From Caldithrix sp964468415 (lineage in GTDB: Bacteria > Calditrichota > Calditrichia > Calditrichales > Calditrichaceae): a stretch of DNA of 23,611 nt. Both the position numbers and the translations under genes were made by a program. Positions 16,601-23,562 of this stretch are shown here, piece after piece. Below the pieces are notes generated by a model, which was not told the origin of the DNA, did not search any database, and was given only the letters and a program-made list of their open reading frames with translations. The stretch spans positions 1-23,611 of the forward strand of contig CAYXUS010000214.1 in the NCBI GenBank assembly GCA_964468415.1, given 5' to 3'. Each line of letters opens with the position of its first letter. Within the stretch, counting starts at the first letter, position 1.

Positions 16601-18946
16601 ATGGACCAGGATTTTCTGCAGGAACTGATCGAGATATTCAAGAGCGAAGCGGAAGATTATTTGAATGTTCTGAGCAGCGGGTTGCTGGAATTAGAGAACG
16701 GACCCAACCCCGAGGTTTTGGAACAAGTATTTCGCACTACTCATAGTTTAAAAGGGGCAGCGCGTGCGGTTAATTATTCCGGAATCGAAGAGATTTGTCA
16801 GGTGATGGAAACGATCTTTTCCCGTTTGAAGAACGGAGAAATGGAGCTTTCCCCTGCCCTGATGGATGTTTTGATGGAGGGAGTAGAACAGCTTTCGGAA
16901 ATTATAAATGGTGATCAGCCCGATCAGGCGGCCGATTTTGAAGTGGTGGAAAATTTGAAAAAGGCCCTGGCAGGCGAGCTGGATGATGCCTCACCCGAAA
17001 AAGAAGAGACGAAGAAAAAACCACAAAAAAAGAAAAAAGAAGCCAAGCCCAGGGAAGACGTGAAGCCTCCCAAAAATTCGCAGGAGCCTCCCCCGGCCTT
17101 TCCGAAGGCTGCTCCGGAGAAACAACCTGAGCCGAAACGTAAAGCCTCCGGTGCTTCCAAAGAAGAACACCTCCCGGCCAAAAAACAGGACGAAACGATT
17201 CGGGTTTCATTCAAGCGGATTGACCACCTGATGAATCAATCCGAAGAATTGTTAATGATCAAATTAAAAAACGACCATTACGTTCAATACGTGCAGAATA
17301 TTTATGATAGTCTGAAGAACACAAAACAAGCGATGGTGGAATTTTTTGCGCAATTGCAGCAGGCGCTTTCCCGGATCAAAATTCAGAATTCGCAGAATGC
17401 CGCCCAAAATCTGGATGTGTTAAAGCAGTTGCTGGCCCTTTACAATAATAAATTGGAGGCCGTTTATCACATCGAAAAAGACATGCTGCAATTTGGCAGC
17501 ATTCTGGAAAAAGATAACTACCAGATTGCAACGCTCATCGAGAACCATTTGACCGATGTACGCCAGTTGATGATGTTCCCTTTTAGTACCATTACCAATT
17601 ATTTGCAAACATCCACCCGAAGCATTGCGCGGGAATTGAAGAAGCAGATTGAACTGAAAATTATCGGCGATGAGATTGAGCTGGACAAGCATGTGCTGGA
17701 AGCTTTAAAAGATCCATTGATTCATTTAATTCGAAACAGCATTGATCATGGCATAGAAACGCCTGAAGAACGGGTAAAAAAGGGTAAAGCAGAAAAAGGA
17801 CACATTACCATTGAGGTGCTGCCGCCACGTGAACAGAATGTAGTGATTCGGATAAGCGATGACGGGCAGGGGATTGATCTGGAAAGGTTAAAAAACGCGG
17901 CTTTGCAAAAACAACTGGTGACGGAAGAGGAGTTAAATAGCTACACAGAAGCGCAAGTTCTAAGCTTAATTTTTAAATCAGGTTTTTCCACCAAAGATAA
18001 GGTAAGCAGAGTTTCAGGACGCGGGTTAGGAATGGCGGTGGTAATGGAAAATATCGAAAAGTTGGGTGGTTCTATTAAGGTGGAAAATAACCCTCCGTTT
18101 GGTTGCTCATTTTTGATTACGTTGCCATTAAATATTGCTACCAGTCGCGGTATTCTCATATCGATCGCCGGACAAAAATTTATCATTCCCACGAGAGTCG
18201 TTGAAACGCCTTTACGCATTCCTGCGGCGCATTTGCGTTCTGTTGAGGGGAGAAAAGTAGTCAAATACAAGAATAAAAACATTCCGATTTTTGATTTGGC
18301 CGGTTTGCTTAAGCTAAAACCCCAAAAGATCGTCGAGAGGGAAAAGCTTAACTTAATGATTTTAAAATGGGGCGATCGGCGTATTGCCCTGATCGTGGAT
18401 CAAATTATTGATGAACGCGAAATATTGCTCAAAAGGTTAAATCCGCCCTTGGAAGAGATCCCCTTTTTAGCCGGGGCTACCATTCTGGGAGATGGAAATC
18501 TGGTCCCCGTATTAAACACAACCGATTTGTTTAAACGTGGTTCCGGGCAAATAGCGTCGGAAGCAAAAGAACAAAAAGTTCGCAAGAAGAAAATTTTGGT
18601 GGTCGAAGATTCTATTACTTCCCGGGTTTTGCTAAAAAATGTATTGGAAGGTGCGGGTTTTGCCGTGCAAACGGCGGTAGATGGCGCCCAGGCATGGAAA
18701 TTGCTGCAAAAAGAGTCGTTTGATTTGATTGTTTCTGATGTGGAAATGCCGGAGATGGACGGAATTGCTTTGACCAAAAAGATTCGAAAGGACCAAAAAT
18801 TAAAAAACATGCCTTTAATATTATTGACTTCTCTCGGCAGTAAGGAAGATCAGAAGCGCGGGCTGGAGGCCGGTGCAAATGCCTATTTTATCAAAAGTTC
18901 TTTCGAGCAAAAGTCACTGTTAGACTTAATTAAGACACTTATTTAA
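16601..18946 (+). CDS. cheA: hybrid CheA histidine kinase with C-terminal receiver (WspE-like)
   Basis: This 781-residue CheA-CheY fusion has an HPt domain with phospho-His48 (TTHSLKGAARA), a Lys/Pro/Glu-rich linker (about 130-195) where a folded P2 domain would usually lie, a P3 dimerization region (about 200-345), HATPase with N box HLIRNSIDHG (375-384), G1 DDGQGID (420-426), F box FKSGFST (458-464) and G2 GRGLGMAVV (473-481), a CheW-like P5 domain (about 510-645) and a receiver (662-781) with Asp713, Thr743 and Lys765. All catalytic residues are present. The fusion to a receiver, without P2, is typical of WspE and FrzE. It starts 15 bp after the MCP stop, with TGAGG as a ribosome site. Confidence 0.95.
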   Translation: MDQDFLQELIEIFKSEAEDYLNVLSSGLLELENGPNPEVLEQVFRTTHSLKGAARAVNYSGIEEICQVMETIFSRLKNGEMELSPALMDVLMEGVEQLSEIINGDQPDQAADFEVVENLKKALAGELDDASPEKEETKKKPQKKKKEAKPREDVKPPKNSQEPPPAFPKAAPEKQPEPKRKASGASKEEHLPAKKQDETIRVSFKRIDHLMNQSEELLMIKLKNDHYVQYVQNIYDSLKNTKQAMVEFFAQLQQALSRIKIQNSQNAAQNLDVLKQLLALYNNKLEAVYHIEKDMLQFGSILEKDNYQIATLIENHLTDVRQLMMFPFSTITNYLQTSTRSIARELKKQIELKIIGDEIELDKHVLEALKDPLIHLIRNSIDHGIETPEERVKKGKAEKGHITIEVLPPREQNVVIRISDDGQGIDLERLKNAALQKQLVTEEELNSYTEAQVLSLIFKSGFSTKDKVSRVSGRGLGMAVVMENIEKLGGSIKVENNPPFGCSFLITLPLNIATSRGILISIAGQKFIIPTRVVETPLRIPAAHLRSVEGRKVVKYKNKNIPIFDLAGLLKLKPQKIVEREKLNLMILKWGDRRIALIVDQIIDEREILLKRLNPPLEEIPFLAGATILGDGNLVPVLNTTDLFKRGSGQIASEAKEQKVRKKKILVVEDSITSRVLLKNVLEGAGFAVQTAVDGAQAWKLLQKESFDLIVSDVEMPEMDGIALTKKIRKDQKLKNMPLILLTSLGSKEDQKRGLEAGANAYFIKSSFEQKSLLDLIKTLI

Positions 18947-18964
18947 ATAAATTGAACGGGGAAT

Positions 18965-19984
18965 ATGGTACGTTTATTGATCATTTCAGATTCAGCGGTG
19001 GATCGTACGTTGTTAAAGCAGGCCCTGAGTAAATTTCAGGGGTTACAGGTAATGGATGCGGTAGGTGATGAACTGGAATTATTGAGCAAATTAAAGCAAG
19101 AAAATACGCCAGATGTGGTTTTGATTTACAAGAAGAATGGGCTTGAAAAATTGTCCGGCATCGTCCAGTTCTTGCAACAGTTGTACGGGGCACGGATTAT
19201 TGTTTCTGCACCTAAAAGGACTTACTTGCCGGTTGAATATCCTGTGGACTATTACCCCAAAATCGAACTTAAAATCGCCACTCCTGAGTTTAATCGCTGG
19301 CTAAAGAAGCTGGTGGAAAAGATTCGGGGCAGCTCTCCCGCGGCTATGTTTTCAGATGACGGCACCAAGATTGAAAAAAACTATTTACGCATTCGTGAAA
19401 AATCCCGTATGCCTATTCGACGTAAAATTCAATTTATTGCCATTGGCGCTTCCACGGGAGGGCCACAAACGTTGTATAAAATATTCTCCGGATTTCCCAA
19501 AAATTTGAACGTGCCTGTGGCTGTAGTGCAACACATGCCGGAAAACTTTTTGCCGGTGTTAATCGAATGGCTTAAAAGCAGCAGCCCTTTACCTGTGCAA
19601 ATTGCCAAAAACGGAGAACATCCGCTTAACGGACACATTTATTTTGCTCCGGATCATGCGCATTTAATCATCGACCCATCCGGTAAGTTTAAATTGGTTG
19701 ATGCTCCACAAAGGCACAATGTAAAGCCTTCGGTTTCTTATTTGTTTGAATCGGTTGCTAATGTTTACGGGGCCCGGGCGCTGGGTATTCTTTTAACGGG
19801 AATGGGCAAGGACGGTGCCGCAGAATTGGCACTCATCAAAGAAAAAGGTGGAATTACCATCGCTCAGAGTAAGAGCAGTTGCGTGGTATTTGGCATGCCC
19901 AAAGAGGCAATCCGTTTAAACGGTGCTACATTTATCCTCTCCCCGGATGAGATCGTCCAGAAGGTTAAAGAAATTTTTAAGTAA
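18965..19984 (+). CDS. cheB: CheB methylesterase with degenerate receiver domain (WspF-like)
   Basis: CheB removes receptor methyl esters. The C-terminal domain (about 155-339) is intact: GASTGG with Ser163, QHM with His190, and TGMGKDG with Asp283 form the catalytic triad. The N-terminal receiver-like domain (1-120) is degenerate: the acidic pair becomes Ser8/Asp9, and the phosphorylation site that is usually Asp (PDVxxLD) is Tyr55 in PDVVLIY. The domain therefore probably cannot accept phosphate, so the methylesterase may be constitutive or controlled otherwise. It is 18 bp after cheA, with a GGGG ribosome site. The linker (about 120-150) is basic. The active-site call is direct from sequence; the regulatory consequence is inference. 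Confidence 0.93.
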   Translation: MVRLLIISDSAVDRTLLKQALSKFQGLQVMDAVGDELELLSKLKQENTPDVVLIYKKNGLEKLSGIVQFLQQLYGARIIVSAPKRTYLPVEYPVDYYPKIELKIATPEFNRWLKKLVEKIRGSSPAAMFSDDGTKIEKNYLRIREKSRMPIRRKIQFIAIGASTGGPQTLYKIFSGFPKNLNVPVAVVQHMPENFLPVLIEWLKSSSPLPVQIAKNGEHPLNGHIYFAPDHAHLIIDPSGKFKLVDAPQRHNVKPSVSYLFESVANVYGARALGILLTGMGKDGAAELALIKEKGGITIAQSKSSCVVFGMPKEAIRLNGATFILSPDEIVQKVKEIFK

Positions 19985-19999
19985 GGAGTGGAATCAACA

Positions 20000-20764
20000 A
20001 TGCAAAAAGACCCCGTTAAAATATTAGTTGTAGAAGATTCAAAGACCCAGGCCCTACATTTGAAACACGATTTACTGAAAGAAGGTTATGATGTGACTCT
20101 TGCCTTTGACGGAAAAGAAGCATTGGGCGTATTGACAAAGCAGTCATTTGACATCGTTATCAGCGACGTGATTATGCCGGGAATTGACGGATTTGAATTG
20201 TGCCGGTTGATCAAAAACGATTCCCGTTTAAGCGAAACAGCGGTTGTGCTGTTGACCGCATTGCAAGAGCCGGAAGATATTGTAAAAGGCCTGGGCTCGG
20301 GAGCAGACAATTTTATTATTAAGCCTTATGATATCGAAATTTTGACTAATCGTATCGAATATATTTTGGCCAATCGGCGAATTCGTGAGTCCAATGGCCC
20401 GGAGGTCAAGTTTGAAGTGATGTTTGCCGGTAGGCGCTATGCCATTGCATCGCAACAAATGCAAATTGTGGATTTGCTGCTTTCTACCTTTGAAACCATT
20501 TTGTACAAAAATCGCGAATTGGAACGCATTAACAAAGAGTTAAAAGAGGCATTGGATAAAATCAATCAATTGCAGGGCATGTTGCCCATTTGTTCTAATT
20601 GCCACAAAATTCGCGATGATGACGGTTATTGGCATCAGGTGGAAGAGTACATTAAAAAGTATGCCGATGTTACTTTTACCCATAGTTTGTGTCCGGAGTG
20701 TTTGCACAAATTGTATCCGGAATATGCCGCCAAAATGGACGCAAAAAAGAAAAAAAAGAAGTAA
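20000..20764 (+). CDS. response regulator with C-terminal Cys-rich (CxxC..CxxC) domain
   Basis: A 254-residue response regulator. Residues 7-125 form an intact receiver: Glu12/Asp13, phospho-Asp56 (ISDVIMP), Thr86 and Lys108. A middle helical part (about 155-192) probably forms a coiled coil, followed by a compact domain (about 190-240) with PICSNCHKIRDDDGYW and SLCPECLHKLYPE. Its two Cys pairs (198/201 and 231/234) suggest a bound metal. I recall a similar tail at the ends of many sensor kinases and regulators, with no established function. It ends in a poly-Lys tail. AAGGAG at 19983-19988 supports the ATG at 20000 over the GTG at 19988. No DNA-binding or GGDEF domain is present. It sits in the WspR slot, so is a candidate output protein. 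Confidence 0.9.
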   Translation: MQKDPVKILVVEDSKTQALHLKHDLLKEGYDVTLAFDGKEALGVLTKQSFDIVISDVIMPGIDGFELCRLIKNDSRLSETAVVLLTALQEPEDIVKGLGSGADNFIIKPYDIEILTNRIEYILANRRIRESNGPEVKFEVMFAGRRYAIASQQMQIVDLLLSTFETILYKNRELERINKELKEALDKINQLQGMLPICSNCHKIRDDDGYWHQVEEYIKKYADVTFTHSLCPECLHKLYPEYAAKMDAKKKKKK

Positions 20765-20770
20765 AATTCT

Positions 20771-22936
20771 ATGACTGCCAAACTTTTAATTGTTGAAGAT
20801 AGTCCGGCTCAACGTTTTCTGGTTAGCAAGATATTGGAAGAAAAGGGCTTTGAAGTGGTTACGGGGCAAAATGGACGTGAAGCTTTGGCCATTCTTGAAG
20901 AATTTCGCCCCAATGCCATAATCAGCGACATTATGATGCCGGAAATAGACGGGATAACGTTGAGTACCATGCTAAAAAAAGATGAGCGTTTTAGCGGCAT
21001 CCCAATTGTTTTAATGACGAGCCTGAACGAATCCGAAGAAATTTTACGCGTTATTAATAGTCAGGCGGATTATTTGTTCCTGAAAGAATTCGATCCGGAT
21101 GCTTTTGGCCAGTTTGTCGAAGATATTGTTCGTTCTGCCGAGCTGGAGCAGCCGGAAGATAATGAGTCGGTACTCATTTCTTATTTGCGCCAGATTCAGA
21201 AGATCAATATGTCCCGTCCCCGGGCTGTCCGTTTATTGCTTTCGGTCTATCGCAGTGCGGTTCAGGCTTATGAGCGATATTACCGATTAAAGCACGAATA
21301 TCAGGAATTGCAGAATTCTTTCAAAAAACAATTGCAAGATACCAGGCAGCGCCATACCTATCGTTACACACAAATAAGTTTGTTCCTGGAAGAAATCCGT
21401 ACTCCCCTGAACAATTTGTTTAATATTTTTGAGTTGCTACAAAGTATGGCTACCAATCAGGAAGAGGATGTGTATTTGCAACTGGCTAACATCAATTCCG
21501 AGCATATCTCAAAAGTGTTGGATGACTTGCAAACGATTGCGCATTTTAAAAGCACAAATGACCAATTGCCTCTGCAATCGATTCCTTTTAATTTGCGTGA
21601 GTGCGTGGAAGATGCTTTATCGCCTTTTGCTGTTTTGGCCGGCAAAAAACAGATCGATTTAATTTCTTATCTGGCAAATGATATTCCGCAGTTTCTTATC
21701 GGGGAACCTCATTATTTGCGTCATGTGCTTTTTATTTTAATCGACAATGCCTGCAAATTTACGGAGCAGGGAAGTATTGTGGTCGATGTGCGCAAAACCG
21801 ATGAGGACGGGGATAATGTTTTGCTGAAGTTTAGCGTCAAAGATACGGGAAGGGGCATTAAACCGGCTAAGGAGGTTGAACTAAAAAAGTTGTTTCGCGA
21901 TGTGAGTCAGAGGGCGAATTCTGTGATTTCTTCTTTGCTGGAGAAAAATCCAGGGCTGTTCGTGGCGGCACGTTTAATTCGCACATTGAAAGGAGAAATC
22001 GATTTTACAACCGGGGAAGAAGGAAGTGAATTTTATTTTACCATTCCGTTCCAAGTGGGTGATGTGCCACCGGAAATTATTCGTCTGAACACCGGGACCA
22101 GTTTGAAAGATGTTCCCACATTGATATTGAGTGAGCAATGGCTGAACGGGGTGGTTTTAGAAGAATTATTACGGAGTTGGGGAGCGAATGTAAAAGTGGT
22201 CAGACATCCGGAGGCGGCTCTGGAAAGTCTTTTGCATGCTCAGCACAACAAACATTCTTACCGTGTGTTTATTTTGGATGGTGATTCGGGTAGAGGCAGT
22301 GCTTTTAAGATTATGGAAAATATTGCGCGTTATCCGGAATTGAACGACCTGAAGAAAATTTTATTAACCAGTTTCGGACAGCGTGGCGATGCTTCCAAAT
22401 GTCTGGAATATGGGGTACACGCTTTTCTTTTGAAACCTATCAAGGCCAAAGAGCTGCTCCACACTATTCAGGCTGTGTTGCAAATGCCGGGTGTTTCCAA
22501 AATGCTCATTACCCGGCATACCATCAAAGAATCTGCCCGGCCTTTACGTGTTATTGTTGCGGAAGATAACCGGGTTAATCAAAAATTAATCACTTCCATG
22601 CTAAAAAAAGAGGGGTTTGATGTGGATGTGGCTGCAAATGGTCAGGAAGCGATAGATTTGCTCAAAAAGAAGGCGGCAGATTTAGTTCTGATGGATATGC
22701 AAATGCCGATTATGGATGGCTTTCAGGCTACCAGAGAAATTCGGAAATTGGATGCAAAGAACAATCAACATACCTTGATTTTTGCGCTTACCGCCTCGGA
22801 TGACCCGGTAGAGATTCAGGGAGCAATCAATGCCGGGGTGGATGAGGTGATGCGTAAACCTTTGAATTTATTGGCCTTCAAAGATATCTTGAAAAAATAT
22901 CTTCAGGATAACAAAACGGTGGTTATTGAGGGATAA
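20771..22936 (+). CDS. REC / kinase-like (HisKA-degenerate) / REC / REC multidomain protein
   Basis: A 721-residue soluble protein: receiver 1 (1-120, Asp53, Lys105), a helical linker (about 130-195), a HisKA-like region (about 196-260) reading FLEEIRTPLN where kinases have a SHEIRTPLN-type sequence, so Glu207 replaces the phosphoacceptor His, a HATPase-like domain (about 272-428) with N box FILIDNACKFTEQG and G1 DTGRGI (358-363) but no normal G2 box (KNPGLFVAARLI instead of GxGLGL), receiver 2 (about 448-572, Asp503 and Lys555, acidic pair lost) and receiver 3 (about 592-712, Asp599 and Asp642, Lys696). It begins 6 bp after the preceding gene and is the last gene of the operon. It may bind ATP and integrate phosphorylated inputs without autophosphorylating. 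This functional reading is inference. Confidence 0.88.
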   Translation: MTAKLLIVEDSPAQRFLVSKILEEKGFEVVTGQNGREALAILEEFRPNAIISDIMMPEIDGITLSTMLKKDERFSGIPIVLMTSLNESEEILRVINSQADYLFLKEFDPDAFGQFVEDIVRSAELEQPEDNESVLISYLRQIQKINMSRPRAVRLLLSVYRSAVQAYERYYRLKHEYQELQNSFKKQLQDTRQRHTYRYTQISLFLEEIRTPLNNLFNIFELLQSMATNQEEDVYLQLANINSEHISKVLDDLQTIAHFKSTNDQLPLQSIPFNLRECVEDALSPFAVLAGKKQIDLISYLANDIPQFLIGEPHYLRHVLFILIDNACKFTEQGSIVVDVRKTDEDGDNVLLKFSVKDTGRGIKPAKEVELKKLFRDVSQRANSVISSLLEKNPGLFVAARLIRTLKGEIDFTTGEEGSEFYFTIPFQVGDVPPEIIRLNTGTSLKDVPTLILSEQWLNGVVLEELLRSWGANVKVVRHPEAALESLLHAQHNKHSYRVFILDGDSGRGSAFKIMENIARYPELNDLKKILLTSFGQRGDASKCLEYGVHAFLLKPIKAKELLHTIQAVLQMPGVSKMLITRHTIKESARPLRVIVAEDNRVNQKLITSMLKKEGFDVDVAANGQEAIDLLKKKAADLVLMDMQMPIMDGFQATREIRKLDAKNNQHTLIFALTASDDPVEIQGAINAGVDEVMRKPLNLLAFKDILKKYLQDNKTVVIEG

Positions 22937-22949
22937 AGGTTTTTTTATC

Positions 22950-22973
22950 AAAAAAGGCTGCCAGCTGGCAGCC
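22950..22973 (-). terminator. intrinsic terminator, minus strand (copy A)
   Basis: The perfect palindrome GGCTGCCAGCTGGCAGCC (22956-22973) is followed on the minus strand by six T's. It is a copy of the tRNA-Glu terminator. It faces the end of the chemosensory operon; on the plus strand it lacks a T-run. Confidence 0.75.
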
Positions 22974-22981
22974 CTGATGTG

Positions 22982-23039
22982 TAGCGCGTACGGGATTCTC
23001 CCATAAGGGATCCCCTTGGGAGAACCCGTGTTACCGACG
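22982..23039 (-). pseudogene. truncated tRNA-Glu pseudogene interrupted in the T loop
   Basis: The segment matches the real tRNA-Glu from the anticodon arm to the discriminator base, but has no anticodon, D arm or 5' acceptor strand. A 23-bp near-palindrome (TCCCATAAGG.. ending CCTTGGGA) splits the T loop. The insert and the flanking T stem together can form one long hairpin (TTCTCCCA / TGGGAGAA plus flanking pairs). It cannot form a tRNA. Confidence 0.8.
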
Positions 23040-23131
23040 CAGAGTTTTTTCAGACAAAGAGAGTTTTCTTTTGATCGGAATATTTCAATCGTCAGGAGCG
23101 GGTCTGAAAGTTTACGTACATTTTGGCGAAA

Positions 23132-23199
23132 CAAAAAAGGCTGCCAGCTGGCAGCCCTGATGTGTAGCGCGTACGGGATTCGAACCCGTGTTACCGACG
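23132..23199 (-). repeat. tRNA-Glu 3' half plus terminator (copy B, intact locus)
   Basis: The parent counterpart of the 22949-23039 repeat: 68 bp shared with it once the insertion there is removed, covering the terminator and the 3' half of the functional tRNA-Glu gene. Confidence 0.85.
23133..23156 (-). terminator. intrinsic terminator after tRNA-Glu
   Basis: The perfect 18-bp palindrome (23139-23156) is followed on the minus strand by six T's (23133-23138). It lies 8 bp after the tRNA-Glu 3' end. Confidence 0.85.
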
Positions 23200-23237
23200 T
23201 GAGAGGCCGGCGTCCTAAACCGCTAGACGAACGCGCC
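23165..23237 (-). tRNA. tRNA-Glu (CTC)
   Basis: On the minus strand: acceptor GGCGCGT / ACGCGCT with a G-U first pair, D arm TCGTCTAGCGGTTTAGGAC, anticodon stem CCGGC / GTCGG with loop CTCTCAC (anticodon CTC at 23201-23203), T arm ACGGGTTCGAATCCCGT, discriminator A. CCA is not encoded. It reads GAG. Confidence 0.95.
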
Positions 23238-23245
23238 TTTTTAAG

Positions 23246-23271
23246 AAAAAGCCCCTCTTTGCAAGAGGGGC
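23246..23271 (-). terminator. terminator-like hairpin between tRNA-Arg and tRNA-Glu
   Basis: A 9-bp stem GCCCCTCTT / AAGAGGGGC (23251-23271) with a 3-nt loop, followed on the minus strand by five T's (23246-23250). It begins 5 bp after tRNA-Arg and ends only 8 bp before tRNA-Glu. Confidence 0.7.
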
Positions 23272-23276
23272 CTCAG

Positions 23277-23350
23277 TACGCCCGGGAGGACTCGAACCCC
23301 CAACCTTTTGGACCGTAGCCAAACGCTCTATCCAGTTGAGCTACGGGCGC
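23277..23350 (-). tRNA. tRNA-Arg (ACG)
   Basis: On the minus strand: acceptor GCGCCCG / CGGGCGT, D arm TAGCTCAACTGGATAGAGC, anticodon stem TTTGG / CCAAA with loop CTACGGT (anticodon ACG at 23314-23316), T arm GGGGGTTCGAGTCCTCC, discriminator A. CCA is not encoded. A34 is the site expected to be deaminated to inosine by TadA (5054-5524). Confidence 0.96.
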
Positions 23351-23365
23351 ACAAATTACTCGTTG

Positions 23366-23436
23366 CTGCGGGACGAGGATTCGAACCCCGGCTACCTGGG
23401 CCAGAACCAGGCGTCCTGCCACTAGACGATCCCGCA
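23366..23436 (-). tRNA. tRNA-Gln (CTG)
   Basis: On the minus strand: perfect acceptor TGCGGGA / TCCCGCA, D arm TCGTCTAGTGGCAGGAC, anticodon stem CCTGG / CCAGG with loop TTCTGGC (anticodon CTG at 23402-23404), T arm with GGTTCGAATCC, discriminator G as expected for glutamine. CCA is not encoded. It is the first tRNA of the minus-strand cluster and lies 15 bp upstream of tRNA-Arg. Confidence 0.95.
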
Positions 23437-23468
23437 ATAAAAAAACAAACAAAATATAAAAGAACACT

Positions 23469-23527
23469 CCCAGGCAGCCGGAGGCTATCCCGAGAATCGG
23501 GACGTCCTGCCACAAGGCGATCCCGCA
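23469..23527 (-). pseudogene. rearranged partial tRNA-Gln copy 1
   Basis: The 5' half of tRNA-Gln (acceptor strand and D arm, 23503-23527) is repeated with two substitutions. The anticodon arm is replaced by the palindrome TCCCGAGAATCGGGA (plus strand), and a 13-bp tRNA segment appears inverted (CCCAGGCAGCCGG at 23469-23481; the tRNA has CCGGCTACCTGGG at 23388-23400, with one mismatch). There is no T arm or 3' acceptor strand, so it cannot fold as a tRNA. Confidence 0.75.
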
Positions 23528-23542
23528 ATAAAAACTGGCAAA

Positions 23543-23550
23543 CAAATATA
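23543..23550 (-). promoter_or_regulatory. TATATTTG element upstream of tRNA-Gln copy 1
   Basis: On the minus strand TATATTTG fits the Bacteroidota -7 consensus TAnnTTTG and lies 15 bp before the copied tRNA 5' end, the same distance as for tRNA-Val. The real tRNA-Gln has the one-base variant TATATTTTG at the equivalent position (23450-23458). No -33 TTTG is seen at the right spacing. Confidence 0.3.
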
Positions 23551-23562
23551 TAAAAGAACAAG

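Larger units (their letters stand above)
22949..23039 (-). repeat. duplicated tRNA-Glu 3' half plus terminator (copy A, with insertion)
   Basis: Apart from a 23-bp insertion at 22999-23021, this is a near-identical copy of 23132-23199, offset by 183 bp. It covers the terminator hairpin, the acceptor 3' strand, T arm and part of the anticodon arm of tRNA-Glu, and stops just before the anticodon. Confidence 0.85.

Noticed and set aside
20000..22936. The response regulator and the following kinase-like gene are in the same frame, separated by one TAA and two codons; A-AAA-AAG slippery heptamers precede the stop
   Set aside because: Several genes of this operon share that frame by chance. A -1 slip would add only about 15 residues in a frame that does not join the next gene, so no fusion or programmed frameshift is supported.
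23016..23318. A 100-codon open frame across the tRNA cluster
   Set aside because: It is composed of tRNA-Glu, terminator and tRNA-Arg sequence, so it is not a protein gene.
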